A stretch of 64,000 nucleotides of DNA from Flammeovirgaceae bacterium (GCA_016712035.1 JADJRT010000014.1:36504-100503), one strand, 5' to 3'. Shown: positions 42,658 through 55,453, numbered from the stretch's first letter. Notes: a model not told the origin generated them from the sequence alone. Numbers and translations: made by a program.

Positions 42658-43611
42658 ATGTCAGTATTAGTTTTTGTAGAAACATCAGAAGGAAAATCAG
42701 AAAGTTCGCTGGAAGCAGTTTGTTACGCGAAAGCCATGGGTGGTTCGGTAACGGCTGTGGTGCTAGGACCTTCGGATGCTTCAGAACTTCAATCGTTAGG
42801 AAAATATGGCGCACAAAAAGTGTTGCATGCGTCTGACAGCAAATTAAGTAAGGGTATAATACAGGCCTATGCTTCAGTAATAACCAAAGCGATGCAGGAT
42901 GAAAATGCCGAAGTTCTTGTATTGGCTGGCACCTCGTTGGGTACGCCAGTGGCCGCAAAAGTGGCTGTTAAATCAGGGGCCAGTTTTGCGTCAAACGTTG
43001 TGGAACTTCCGAATACAACGGCTGGGTTTGTAGTTAAGAGAAGCATCTACACGGGTAAAGCATTTTCCTTGGTGGAACTTAAAAATGCAAAGAAGGTAAT
43101 CGCTATAAAAAAGAATGCCGCTGAGGTTAAAGAGTCAGGTGGCACAGCCGAAGTTGTAAACTTTACCGTTAATCTTTCGGATGCAGATTTCAATACAACC
43201 ATCACCTCATCAGAAAAGGCAACGGGCGATATTCGATTACCCGAGGCAGAAATTGTAGTATCGGGTGGCCGCGGATTAAAGGGTGCCGAACATTGGGGTA
43301 TACTGGAAGAACTAGCGAAGACCCTTCATGCCGCTACGGGTTGCAGTAAACCTGTGTCCGATATGGGCTGGCGACCGCATCACGAGCACGTTGGCCAAAC
43401 CGGAGTTAAAGTGGCTCCACAGTTATATATCGCGATTGGAATTTCAGGTGCTATCCAACATCTTGCTGGAGTAAACTCATCTAAATGTATCGTAGTAATC
43501 AATAAAGATGCAGACGCGCCTTTTTTTAAAGCAGCCGATTACGGTGTCGTGGGCGATGCCTTTGAAGTTGTACCAAAATTGACTGCGGCCATTAAGGCTG
43601 CCAATGGATAG
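42658..43611 (+). CDS. etfA: electron transfer flavoprotein, alpha subunit
   Basis: 317 residues. The N-terminal domain begins SVLVFVETSEGKSESS. The FAD-binding C-terminal domain has VSGGRGLKGAEHWGILEELA, PVSDMGWRPHHEHVGQTG and AIGISGAIQHLAGV, then VVINKDADAPFFKAADYGVVGD in the normal order. It holds the FAD of the ETF heterodimer and is a partner of the adjacent etfB. Intact. Confidence 0.95.
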   Translation: MSVLVFVETSEGKSESSLEAVCYAKAMGGSVTAVVLGPSDASELQSLGKYGAQKVLHASDSKLSKGIIQAYASVITKAMQDENAEVLVLAGTSLGTPVAAKVAVKSGASFASNVVELPNTTAGFVVKRSIYTGKAFSLVELKNAKKVIAIKKNAAEVKESGGTAEVVNFTVNLSDADFNTTITSSEKATGDIRLPEAEIVVSGGRGLKGAEHWGILEELAKTLHAATGCSKPVSDMGWRPHHEHVGQTGVKVAPQLYIAIGISGAIQHLAGVNSSKCIVVINKDADAPFFKAADYGVVGDAFEVVPKLTAAIKAANG

Positions 43612-43665
43612 AAAGCATTTTTAACTGCGTTGGGTTTCATTATTTTTTTATAATTTGAATTTCTT

Positions 43666-44286
43666 TTGGCCGCTTTGAAGAAAATAAAACTTGAAATACT
43701 CGGATTGTCTTCCAGTCAATCTCAGACAGGATCATTTGCTTTAGTGCTAGGTGAAATGGAAGGCAACCGAAGGCTACCGATTATTATTGGGATGTTTGAA
43801 TCACAAGCCATTGCCATCGAGATTGAGAAAATAATTCCCAATCGGCCAATGACACACGACTTGTTTAAGTCTTTTTCAAACTCCTTTCATTTTCATGTTG
43901 ATGAAATCATAATCTCCGATTTAAAAGAAGGCGTTTTTTTTGCCAAGATTATTTGTACCGATGGTTTGAAAAAAACGGAAATTGATGCCCGGCCTTCCGA
44001 TGCCATCGCGATAGGACTCCGCTTCGATTCTCCCATATTTACTTACGAAACAATTTTAGCCGAAGCTGGAATTGTTTTAACCGATCAGGAAGAAGAAGAG
44101 AAAACGGAAGTGAAAGCCGAACCCAAAGCGAAAGTAAAGAAAGAGTCGCCTCGTAAATCAACGAGCAGCGATGATTACAAAAACTACTCCATCGAGAAGC
44201 TGAATGACTTATTGAAAGATGCGATTGATAAAGAAGATTACGAGCGGGCGGCTAAAATAAGAGACGAACTAAGCAAGCGTAATTAA
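43666..44286 (+). CDS. bifunctional nuclease (DUF151) with C-terminal UVR motif
   Basis: 206 residues from a TTG start at 43666; no ATG lies near the conserved beginning LKKIKLEILGLSSSQSQTGS. The DUF151 domain shows RRLPIIIGMFESQAIAIE and IDARPSDAIAIGLRF. After an acidic/Lys linker, the tail reads YSIEKLNDLLKDAIDKEDYERAAKIRDEL, a UvrB/UvrC-type UVR motif. The combination is widespread in Bacteroidota. Members have reported nuclease activity, but the cellular role here is not known. Confidence 0.88.
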   Translation: MAALKKIKLEILGLSSSQSQTGSFALVLGEMEGNRRLPIIIGMFESQAIAIEIEKIIPNRPMTHDLFKSFSNSFHFHVDEIIISDLKEGVFFAKIICTDGLKKTEIDARPSDAIAIGLRFDSPIFTYETILAEAGIVLTDQEEEEKTEVKAEPKAKVKKESPRKSTSSDDYKNYSIEKLNDLLKDAIDKEDYERAAKIRDELSKRN

Positions 44287-44313
44287 GAATCGAACTGTAA
44301 CTACTGAAACCTG

Positions 44314-45544
44314 ATGGATTATTTGCGCGGCTTGCTAGGCCTGATTTTTATTGTCGCTGTTGCCTACCTGCTCTCAGGTAATCGCAGAGCCGTTGACTGG
44401 CGATTGGTGCTGGTGGGTATCGTTATTCAACTCGCTTTTGGTCTTATCATTGGGGGAGTTCTTATACGGAGACCTGGCTAAAAACAGTGCTGGAAATCCC
44501 GATGTAAAACACAGTCTTGGATTTTTGTTTGCCTTTCAAGCCTTACCAACCGTTATCTTTTTTTCAGCTGTGACAGCAGGCTTATATTATTTAGGAGTTT
44601 TACAAAAAATTGTTTTCGGCTTTGCGTGGATTATGGCGCGAACCATGCGGCTATCCGGATCAGAAAGTTTATCGGCCGCAGCCAATATTTTTATGGGCCA
44701 AACCGAAGCGCCCTTATTAGTTCGTCCTTTTATTAAAGGCATGACATCCTCGGAATTAAATTGTTTAATGGTGGGCGGCATGGCTACCATTGCCGGTAGT
44801 GTTTTAGGTGCTTATGTTTCTTTCCTGGGCGGAGGCGATCCACAGGAGCAGGCAAAGTTTGCCAGTTATTTATTGAGTGCTTCCATCATGAATGCTCCGG
44901 CTGCGATTGTTCTGGCAAAAATTTTTATGCCGGAAACAGAACCGGATAAAATTGATCGCAGTTTAAAAGTCAACAAAGATCAAATTGGTGTTAACCTGGT
45001 GGATGCTATGGCCACAGGCGCAGCCGATGGTTTAAAACTTGCGCTGAATATTGGTGCGATGCTGCTGGCTTTCATTGCGGTTATCTATGCAGTCAATTGG
45101 ATTCTGGTTGATTTTATCGGAGCCTTTACCGGGTTAAATGATTTTGTTGTTCAAAGCACGAATGGTGTCTATAAAGGATTTTCATTACAGTACATTTTAG
45201 GTCAGGTGTTTAGGATCTTTGCGTTTTGTATTGGCGTAAGCTGGAATGAATCGCTTTATGTAGGTAGCCTTTTGGGCCAAAAAATGGTAATCAACGAGTT
45301 TGTGGCCTATCTCGATCTGGCTAGCTTAAAAGCTTCAGGGGTGCTGAGTGAAAAATCAATTCGCATTTCTACGTATGCGTTATGTGGGTTCGCTAACCTG
45401 AGTTCTATTGCCATTCAGATTGGTGGGATAGGCGGGATGGCCCCTAACCGACAAGGCGATTTATCTAAGTTAGGATTAAAAGCAATGATCGCGGCCTCCT
45501 TGGCAACACTTATGACCGCTACGATTGCAGGCGCAATTTTCTGA
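44314..45544 (+). CDS. concentrative nucleoside transporter, CNT/NupC family (frameshift, possible internal deletion)
   Basis: About 410 residues. ATG 44314 opens a membrane N-terminus (YLRGLLGLIFIVAVAYLLSG, WRLVLVGIVIQLAFGLIIG) that stops in its own frame at about 44481; the rest is in the next frame: EFLYGDLAKN, FFSAVTAGLYYLG, MRLSGSESLSAAANIFMGQTEAPLL and NLSSIAIQIGGIGGMAP. At the join, the family usually has 25-35 extra residues, so either a deletion or more than a simple indel has occurred. It imports nucleosides with sodium or protons. It ends 2 bases before the TMEM220 gene. Confidence 0.85.
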
Positions 45545-45546
45545 TC

Positions 45547-45909
45547 ATGAAGATTCTGAATTTCATTTTTGCAATCCTGTTTCTTGTTTTTGCCTTCGTA
45601 CAAATAAACGATCCCGATCCTGCGCTCTGGATTTTAATTTATGGCAACATGGCGGTGCTGTCTATCCTGGCCATGTTCAAAATTCATTTCCGAATTTGGA
45701 TTATGGTAACGGCTGGTCTATACATTATCTATGCAGCGATTCTCGCACCCGGGGCGTACGAATGGTTTCAGTCGCCCGATAAAACATTATTGTTCGATGA
45801 CCTTGCCAAAATGCAAAATCTTTACATCGAAGAAACCCGCGAGTTTTTGGGATTGGTCATTTGTTTGGCGGTGCTTACATTTCATTTTTTAAGATCGAAG
45901 CGAGGCTGA
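45547..45909 (+). CDS. TMEM220-family membrane protein
   Basis: 120 residues with four predicted membrane helices. The family hallmark VFAFVQINDPDPALWILIY near residue 15 is clear, followed by the helices around IWIMVTAGLYIIYAAIL and FLGLVICLAVLTFHFL. Function is unknown. It is the last gene of the etfB run and intact. Confidence 0.85.
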   Translation: MKILNFIFAILFLVFAFVQINDPDPALWILIYGNMAVLSILAMFKIHFRIWIMVTAGLYIIYAAILAPGAYEWFQSPDKTLLFDDLAKMQNLYIEETREFLGLVICLAVLTFHFLRSKRG

Positions 45910-46050
45910 GGTTTTAACATGTGTTTTGCCTTTCTAATCGGATAATATAAAAGAAATTTCCATGCCACATATAGTAACGTAGTGTTTTATAGATTTTAGT
46001 AAAAATCTTTATCGCAGATATTTCGAATTCATCTTAAATATAAACATGGA

Positions 46051-46123
46051 CCCCATAAATGGGGATAGATGTAGAGGTATGATTTTGAATGAGATAGCTG
46101 AAATTATTGAGGAACAGCTATCT
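46051..46123. repeat. two short hairpins upstream of the first YD/RHS gene
   Basis: CCCCAT/ATGGGG at 46051-46064 and AGATAGCTG/CAGCTATCT at 46092-46123. They lie in the 278-base spacer between the TMEM220 gene and the first RHS gene. They could end transcription from the left or act in the leader of the right-hand gene. I see nothing else in this spacer. Confidence 0.5.
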
Positions 46124-46187
46124 ATATTTGATTAAGATCAGGAAAATTAACACTAACCTGATCCCATCCCTGAACCTTACATTGCCT

Positions 46188-49100
46188 ATGAAAAAACTCT
46201 CCGGTACTCTCTGCCTGTTAATTCTCTTTGCTTTCAACTCTCACTAGCCCAGCCCTCTGTACCGGTTGACCCCCCTTACCGGAAAAGCGCAAGTAAATAT
46301 TCCAATCTGGAATGCATCACTAAGTAGCATTCAAGTGCCTATTAGCATGGTTTACAATGGTGGGGGAGTTAAGGTTGAAGAAGTGGAAAGTACGGGTGGG
46401 ATCGGCTGGACACTGGTGGCTGGAGGACAGATTACCCGGGAATTAAGAGGATTACCAGACGACTATGATGTGGGGGCGGGAGACCTGCGCAAAGGATGGT
46501 TATCGTTGGGTTTTACAAATACGTTTACACCAGGAACTGAACTAGCAAATTGGACTACACTGAATTCTTTTTTTAATAGTAAGTATGATACGGAGCCAGA
46601 TATATTTACGATTTCTGCACCGGGGCTAAGTGGTAAATTTGTTTTCGACAATAGCCATATTATACGAATGATTCCATATCAGGATTTGAAAATAACCTAT
46701 ACCAAAGATGGCAATAACCGAATCAATGCTTTTACGGTAACTACAAATAGCGGAATTAAGTATCTATTCAATCTTACCGAACAGACCTCGCGACAGGCAA
46801 TCCAAAATGGATCAACACCTATTACGCATTTTATAAAAGATTATAATGATTATAGTCAGAAGGCAACCTACAATCATAGTTGGAAACTCACTCAAATAAT
46901 TGCTCCTGCTGGCGAGGTTATTTCTCTTTCATATATTAACAATAACACAATTATCACAACCCGCAAAGTTCAGGTTTCCATTCCCTCAAGCAATCCCGCA
47001 CCACCGGCTAATACAACGGGACCACTAACTCACTTGTATTCCATGACTGATTATCTGGAAACCCGTACTTTGAGTGGAATCAACTATGGCACATTTTCAG
47101 TAATCTTTGGCTGGTCAAACAATCTGATCTCTTTCATTGAAGTTAAAGAAAACACCCAAAACCAGGTTAAGCGATTTTCATTTGTCTATAGAGGAGTAAA
47201 ATATTGGTTGGATAATTTCGGATCCGTTGTTAAATATTTTCTTAAGCAGATCAATGAAGAAGGGAACTGTACCTCGTTTCCGGCTCATAGTTTTGAATAT
47301 TATAATGTTAATTATGTAGACAACACTACAACGATTCCCTTTAGCGATAAAACTGGGCAGGATTACTGGGGTTATTATAATGGTCAACCCGCTGCCAGCG
47401 GGGGCTTGATCCCCAGGGTTTATTTAAATGAAGGTGCTTCGAACGGAGAGCGATTTAGAATTGCATTTAAGGCTGGGTACACGCTTATCAAAAGTCCAAA
47501 TATCCGGACTGTCAATCCCAATACAGTTTATTACGGCTCGTTATCTAAGATTGTGTATCCTGCAGGTGGTTTTGCTGCCATTCAATATGAAGCTGCCGCT
47601 TACAATGACTTTGCCGTTGATACGTTGGGTGGAGGAGTAAGAGTAAAGCAGGTGGTGATTAATGATGGGGATACCAATACCTCCAATAATATAGTAACGG
47701 ATTATGAATATAAGTTGGCAAACGGCCAGAGCAGTGGTCGCCTACTTTACAACCCTGCTTTTTGTTTTGCAGATGGAACTAATTTTATCCTTGTCCCCGA
47801 AAATTTATCGCCCAGCAGCGAAGTGCAGTATGAGCGTGTTACTGTAAAGCAGCCTGGCAAGGGTAGCACAGTTTATCAATATTTTCTACCAGGGGTATAT
47901 CCCAACACAAGTTTGGCGGCACCATATACCGATTTTGCGGCTACCCCTAACAAAAGTTGCCCGTAATGGTACGGCAATGGGAAATTTAAAAGATGCCCAG
48001 TACTATGCGTATCCATTTCCTTTTTCCACTAACTATGAATTCGAACAAGGACTGTTAAGCAGGGTAAGTGAATTTGCTGAAGGCAGTACCCAACCACTCA
48101 AGGAAAAAATTTTAACCTATAAACGATTGCCTACTCCGGTAACGACCATTACAGCAACCAAGTTTGATAAATATAATATTACCAACACGTTCAGCTTTGG
48201 GCAATACAAGATTCTCGCTAACCTGGTGCGGGTACTGGACACTGAGCAAACTTTAGTTTATGATCCTGCTAACCTCTCAACCTCTGTTTCAGATCATATT
48301 ACCTATACCTATAATACCGCGAATTTGCTGAGTGAGATTACCAAGACGAACAGTAATAATGATACCTACAAAACAAAAATTCTTTACGCCAAAGATTTTA
48401 GTGCGATTACAAATGTTAACGCAGCGGGAGCGGATACTACCAAGGTAAAACATTCGCAATCAATAAAGAGAATGAATGATGCAGCCAACTACAACATGCA
48501 TGGCGTAGTTATCGAGGAGACAAATACCTTAACCAAATCTGGAACGGAAAGTTTTCTTTCATCATGGCTCACGCTGTTCAGCGACTTTTCAACAGGCGCA
48601 CAGTCATCGCCAAAGATACTTCCGATCCGAACACTACAATATAATGGCGAAGCTGGCTTTGCACGGGCCAGTGTTGCAACCAGCGGATCGTACCAGGAAT
48701 TTAATTATAGTACCAAATACAGAAACGGCACCACCTTTAACGCCTACGATGGGGTAGGGAATTTACTGTCGTCTACAGATTTGCAACGCAATACACTGTC
48801 CACCCATATGGGTTATAACAATAGCCTGCCGGTAGCAACCATTGCGAATGCAAAACCTAATGAAGTAGTTTTTTCGAACTTTGATACGTATTCACGCTAT
48901 CAATTTAACCCACCTTATACCATTTCAACAGATAGTTGGTCGGGCCATCAAAGTGTTAGCCTTACTTCATCTGCCAGCATAAGGCGAGATGCCATTACCA
49001 ATGCGGTTGGCAGTTCTGGCTATTATCGGTTTACGTGCCGGGCAAAGGCTACAACAGGTACTAATATTTCTGTGAAGGCCAAAGTTTTTAATGGCACTTC

Positions 49101-50075
49101 CTGGATTGAAACGCTGGTTACGTATCCCGCAAGTGCTAGCGGTAAATGGATTTTTCTAGATAAGAGAATTAGCATGACTGGCATCCCAACATCTTTTAGT
49201 TTTGAGGTGGGTGCTTCAGCAAATATCTTAGTAGATGACATAGCGTTTTACCCGGAAAGGGCTGAGTTAACTACAGTTGGTTATCAGCCACTCTATGGAG
49301 TATCTTCTGTGAGTGATACGCGGGGGAACACTCAATTTAAAGACTATGATGAATTGGGCCGATTGAAATACATTCGGAATACAGATAGAGATGTAGTTCA
49401 GGTAATTGATTATAAATACAAGAACGCACCATTAATTACGCTCAAATCAAATTTTACTATTTCATCCCCCAATACAACGATTACAGCTGGCAACAGCAGA
49501 ATATTTACGGCACCCGTTAATTGTGTGGCCGTTAATTACACCTGGAAGGTTAATGGAAGCATAGTGGGTTCAAATGCCTTAACATTAGATCATACCTTCT
49601 ACACTGCGGGCGAATACTTTGTTGAATTACTGGTTTCACAAACAGGCTATGAACCAAGTACCAGTAAATTTAAATACCAGGTTTATCCGCCACCGTTAAA
49701 TGTTACACTGGGGGTTATACCTGCTGTCGCTCCAGAAAATACCTATCTGATCAAGTACTGTGATAATGGTGGTAATGCTAGAACTTTTACAGTAAACGTA
49801 ACAGGCTGTTTAACAGCAAATATGACCACCTATAGCTGGTATTATAAAACAGCCAACGATGCAAGCTTCGTTTTGGCAGCAGCCAATCAAACTGGAGTTA
49901 ACTATACGTTTAATTATGGAAATGTTGGCATTGGCTGGGAGAATCGGGGTATACTTTGAAGTAATGTGTAGTCACCAGTTCTTGCACCTCGGGCGGTTCA
50001 ACCTATTCAGTCAGTGGAAGTTCCAGTTCTATTCTGATAAACTACGACACCAATTCAACACACAACTGCCCTTAA
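46188..50075 (+). CDS. exported YD/RHS-like protein A with PKD-like domain (several frameshifts)
   Basis: About 1,295 residues. ATG 46188 begins a signal peptide (MKKLSGTLCLLILFAF) in two frames broken by indels at 46240 and in the C6 run at 46269. The mature start (PLTGKAQVNIPIWNAS, VYNGGGVKVEEVES, GIGWTLVAGGQITRELRGLP) is the typical N-terminal module of Bacteroidota RHS-type proteins. Sparse YD-like repeats follow. Near 49450-49680 there is a PKD-like domain (VNYTWKVNGSIVG, YTAGEYFVELLVS). A last frameshift near 49940 leaves a tail ending ILINYDTNSTHNCP at 50075. It lacks the RHS core and toxin tip. Gene B starts 10 bases later, so the two are probably made together, perhaps as partners in the manner of TcB/TcC toxins. 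Confidence 0.72.
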
Positions 50076-50084
50076 TCTTCCAAT

Positions 50085-53000
50085 ATGATAAAAGTTCTGA
50101 TAAGCCTGCTTTTTGTTAGCCTGTTTAGTTCAACTCTTTGTATTGGTCAGCCAACTATCAGTGGTGCCACCTCCATTTGTGTTGAAACAAATAATACCAA
50201 TTCGCATACCTATACCTTAAATGCGAATGGCCTGACTCTCTATAACAGATATTGGTCCGTTTCCGGGGGTGACATTATTTCACAAAATAGTACTTCAATA
50301 ACTATTCGTTGGAAAAACAACATCGGCTATGTGGGCTCCGTATCCACTCAGGAAGTTTGTGAAACCGTTTATCCCGATCCGGTTTGGTATTGTAATAACT
50401 ATACGCAATGGGTATGCGATTGGGAATGGGAACTTCAGGATTGGGTTAATTGCCGATGGGAAAGTTGGCAGGAATGTGATTGGGGATATGGCCCACCTTA
50501 CACGCAATGTTATACACAAGAGGTAACGGCAAGTTTATCACCCGTCAATGTTTTACTTATACCATCATCCTCTTTTACTATTAACTACAATTGCGGAGTT
50601 AACTACCAGATTACCAGAAACGGCACCCCAACCGGGGGCCACATCTGGTATTGGCAAGATACCAACAATGGTTTTAGCACCGCCAATTCTGGCAGCACGT
50701 ATTTAGTAACAACACCCGGAGTTCGGTACCTGCGCGCTAAAAATGGAAATTGCTGGAGCGATGCTATTGCTGTGACAGTTTTGGCAGATGCCGCAACTAT
50801 TGGTGGCACGGTTACAAGCAATGTGGAAGCCTTCGCTTCGGCAAGTGGTACGCTTTCTCTTTCCGGTAATAATGGTAGTGTAATCCGGTGGGAGCAAAGT
50901 ATAAACAATGGCCCGTGGCAATCAATTTCCAATACAACTTCGTCATTGACATATTCAGGGATAACTACGAACACACGATACCGCGCGGTATTAAAAAACG
51001 GGGTGTGCAGCGAAGCAAACTCTGCACCCGCTTCGATTACTATTTATCCCAACCCCGTGCTAACACTTACCGGCCCGGCTGTGCTTTCTTATGGTGGAGT
51101 TACTGCACTCGCGGTTACACCCTCAACTTACCAAACTTATACGTGGTATAAGGATGGCATTTTAGCTCCAACAATATCAGGCGCCATGCCTTCTATCGAA
51201 GAACCGGGCAAATATAAAGTGGCCGTTAAAGGTTCGGCAACTTCACCCCTTGAGCAATCCCACGGCTGAGATCACTATTTCTGCGCTTAGTTTTCAAAGC
51301 TCAAATTACCGCAGCATCACCGCATTCGTAAGCCGGGTGTTACCTCAGCTACAAACTTATATTCACTAAATGTTCTCGAACTAACGCAGGCAATTGAATA
51401 TCATGATGGCCTTGGGCGCACTACCCAAACTGTTATTGCGGGTCAATCCCTAAGTTCGGAGACATTGTGCAACCCGTTGCCTATAACAAGTATGGTTTAA
51501 TGGACACCACATTTTTACCTTACACAACCCCCGGCCTCGAAGGCACTCAGCGGACAACAGCTTTAAAAGGTGCGGGTAATAGTTACACGTTAAGTGAACA
51601 GTATAAATTTTATCAGGGTACTTACAATGGGGCTAATGCAACCAAACTTCCGACAACGGCAGATGGTAACACGGCCCCCTTTGCCAGAACCCTGTACGAT
51701 AATAGTCCTTTGTTTCGGGTAACTGAACAAGGCGCACCGGGCACCGATTGGCAACCGGGTTCTTTGCACACCGTGCGATCAGTTTTTAGAGTTAACACGG
51801 TAGCGGATGCAGTAAAAATCTGGACGATTAATGGACCCGCTACGGTTGCACCCTTAACGTATGCTGCCGGTTTATTAGCCGTGTCAGAAACAAAAGATGA
51901 AAAAAGGTGCAGTTAGGTGAAGCCCAGGAAGGAATTGCAACTCCTTATCTCGAAACTTATTATGTGTATGACGACCGGGGTAACCTGGCACTTCAGGTAC
52001 CACCCAAAGCAGTAGCTGCACTTGGTGCGGGCGCATGGGATACAGCCTTACGCGATAAGTGGTGTTTTATTTATACCTACGATAAATTCAACCGGCTTAC
52101 AGAAAAGAAAACACCCGATGCCGGAATAATCTACTATGGTTACGATAAATTCGATCGGCTTGTTTTAATGCAGGATGGTTATTTACGAAGTGGTACGGAC
52201 AAGAAATGGCTGTTTATGAAATACGATGTAAAGGGTAGACAAATCATGACGGGCATTTACATTAATAACGTTCAAAACACACTCGCAACAATTCAAACCA
52301 TGCTCGATGGTCTGTATTCAACCGGGGTGTGGTATGAAGATCGGGGTACCACATTACAGGGCTATACCAATCTTAGTTTCCCAACGGCCAATCAGAATGC
52401 TACTGCGCTCACCGTGCTCTCAGTAAATTATTACGACACGTATGATTTTGACAACAACGGCACAGACGATTTCAGCTACACGGCCCAGGGTATAACAGGC
52501 GAGGGGGCTCAGGTAAGCGCTTTTGGTTTACCTACCGGATCAAAGCGATTAATTTTAGGTACTGCAAATTGGCTTTTCAGTTATGCTTTTTACGATAAGT
52601 TTGGGCGTGTAATTCAACATCGCAGTAACAATCATTTATCGCTACCCATCGATAACCTGACCACCAACATCTATGATTTTGAAGGCCAGCTATTGCAGTC
52701 AAAAATGTACCACAACGCGGGCGGCACCAACCAGGTAACGGTAGTTAATAAATTTACGTACGACTTAGCGGGCCGATTAACCAAAGTCTTTCAAAACAAC
52801 AACAGCGCGCCCACCGATCAACTCGTTGCTCAATATGAATATAATGAATTGGGACAGGTGGTTGATAAAAAATTGCATAATACTACGGGCATCAATTTTT
52901 TACAGTCTGTCGATTACCGCTATAATATGCGGGGCTGGCTCAAGTCAATTAATAATGCACAGTTGGAATTGAATGCCGCTAACAACGATGAAACAAACGA

Positions 53001-55451
53001 TTATTTTGGGATGGAGTTAAGCTACAATCTTGTTGAACCTGGGCTAAGCAATACCCAATATTACAACGGAAATGTAAGCGCCATTAAATGGAAAAGCCCA
53101 GGCACAACGGGCACCACTGATCAGCGTAGCTATAAATATACTTACGATAAAAGCGATCGCCTGAAAACGGCCGCCTTTCAGGCGCATACCGGAGTTGGGT
53201 GGACCAAAGAAGCAAATACTTTAAATGAAGAAATTACCTACGATGCTAATGGCAATATTAAAACCTTGAAGCGCAACCAAAATGCGCGCGGTAATAGTGG
53301 CATTACCATAACCAGTGCCCCACAAGCGGTAGATGACCTTACATACGCCTATAGTACTACGGCCGGCAATCAGGTAACTACAATTAATGATACGGGGTTG
53401 GCCACAGGTTTTGTTAACGGAACAATCAATGCCGCCACCGACTATAATTATAATGCCAACGGCAGCCTTATTAAAGACGACAACAAAGGCATCCAAACGA
53501 TAGCCTATAACGACCTGGGCAAACCGATAATGATTACCTATACTGGAACGCCTACCAAAACCGTTGCCTATACGTACGATGCCAGTGGAACAAAATTGAA
53601 AATGATTACTACGGTGGGTGCTGTTGTAACTACTACTAATTATGTAGGTGGGTTTGTGTACGAAGGTGTCACCCCGGTGCTTAGTTTCTTTGGCAGCCCC
53701 GAAGGACGCGTAGTAAAAAATGGCAGCACGTTTGAATATCAATATGCCATTGCCGACCATCAGGGCAACACAAGGGTATTGTTTACTTCCGTTACCCCGG
53801 CACCAGTTGCTGTAACCGCCAACATGGAAGCCGCCACCAACGCAAACTTTAACAACTACACCAACCGTGTGGGTTTTAATTTGTTCGATCATACCGATGC
53901 AGGCACCACCTATACCTACGCGCAAAAACTTACGGGTGGACTCAACAGCCAGGTGGGCTTGGCCAAAAGTTATAAAGTGTATGCGGGCGATAAAGTAAAA
54001 ATAGAAGCGTGGGCAAAATATCAGAATCCCGGCAGCACGGGCAGCAACCTCGCGGGTTTTGCCAGCGCTTTGTATGCGGCCTTTGGGGTGCCCGTTCCAC
54101 CCGGGGGCGAAACCGGTACGGTATCCTCGGCCCTTAAAATTTGGGGCGGCCTGGTTACAGGTAGTAGCGGGGGTATTAACCCTACAGGCCCCAAAGCTTT
54201 TGTAAATATTATTGTGTTTGATAAAAACTATAAACTTTTAGATGCCACGTGGGAGGCAGTAGACCCAACGGCCAACCAGATAGGCGCCACACCCATAGTG
54301 CCGCACGACTACCTGATGCGCGAGTACACCGCCAAAGAAGAAGGCTATGTGTTTATGTATGTAAGCAACGAAAACCCTACCTTAGTAGATGTGTATTTTG
54401 ATGATATTGTAATGACCCACACCAAAGGCAACGTAATTCAGTATAATGAATACTATCCCTTCGGTCTCCAAACGGCAAACAGTTGGACGAGGGAAAATAA
54501 TACCGGAAATAATTTTCTCGGCAATGGTGGCACGGAACTAAACGCCACTTCTAATTTATACGACCTGCATTATAGAAATTATGACCCTACCCTTGGCCGC
54601 ATGACGCAGGTAGACCCATTGGCTGACAAGTACGGAAGTATAAGTACCTACAACTTTGCGTTTAACGACCCCGTGTACTACAACGACCCTTAGGCGATAG
54701 CCCTGTACAAGATATAAATGACAGCCGCGCTGCAGACATCCAGCGTAACCAGGCGAACACATACCGGCCTATAGGCGATGATGATATGTATGGTAGTGGC
54801 TATAGCCGATACGGGCCTGGAGATGATGGGGAATTGAATAACGTAGTAAATGCTAGTTTAGCTGGATCGCATGCAGCAGCAAGGAGGGATGGTGGAGAAA
54901 TTGGTGAGAATAAAGATGGCGATACAGGTTATTGGGTTCAACGTCATTACAGTTTACACGGAGAGTTAGTCATTAATGCAAAATTTATTCCTATACCGAA
55001 GGTTGGTCAGCAAACACAGGGAGGAAGTGCAACGGGTAATCCACCAGGTTTGCCGTTAGGTGTTGTTGAGACTTCCCTAATGTCAGGTGGAATTACCTTG
55101 CCAGGCATTGGGATTTTTGTAGAGCCTAATAGCGGAAATCTAACGAAGCATGAAGTTGGTCACTATTTGCAATTCTTAAGGGATGATGGAAGCTATTTTA
55201 AGTTCTACAAAAACATAGGTGCCCCAAGTCTTTACAATGCGATTGAGCAAACATTTGTCAAATCTGTTTTAGGAATAGATCCAAGTAAAGTAGGATTATC
55301 TCATGATAACTTTAGAACTGAAACTGACGCGAATATTCTGATGTTTGGCCCTGAAGGCCATAAATATTATCCCACAGAAACAAAATCATCTAGTTTGAAT
55401 TGGTATCAGCGACTTGACGTATACATCAACATTTTATGGAATACAAGATAA
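50085..55451 (+). CDS. exported RHS polymorphic-toxin-like protein B with zinc-protease tip (five frameshifts)
   Basis: About 1,789 residues. A signal peptide (LLFVSLFSSTLCIG) leads into Ig-like domains, with a Trp/Cys-rich insert at residues 92-142. A DUF6443-like region (NYRSITAF, AIEYHDGLGRTTQTV) follows near 51300-51460. YD repeats fill 51900-54400 (YTYDKFNRLTEKKTPD, YDLAGRLTKVFQNN, YNANGSLIKDD). The RHS core is RNYDPTLGRMTQVDPLADKY, then FNDPVYYNDP. One base is missing at 54692; beyond it the tip GDSPVQDINDSRAADIQ runs to 55451. The tip carries TKHEVGHYLQF (55149-55163 for HEVGH) and TETDAN (55317-55334), a gluzincin-like zinc site. No T9SS tail is present. Breaks also lie near 51270, 51335, 51450 and 51905. 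Confidence 0.8.
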
Positions 55452-55453
55452 AT

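Noticed and set aside
53221..53925. 234-codon minus-strand open frame inside the RHS gene
   Set aside because: It lies opposite clear YD repeats, has low-complexity Gly/Val/Ile composition and no start context. A shadow frame.
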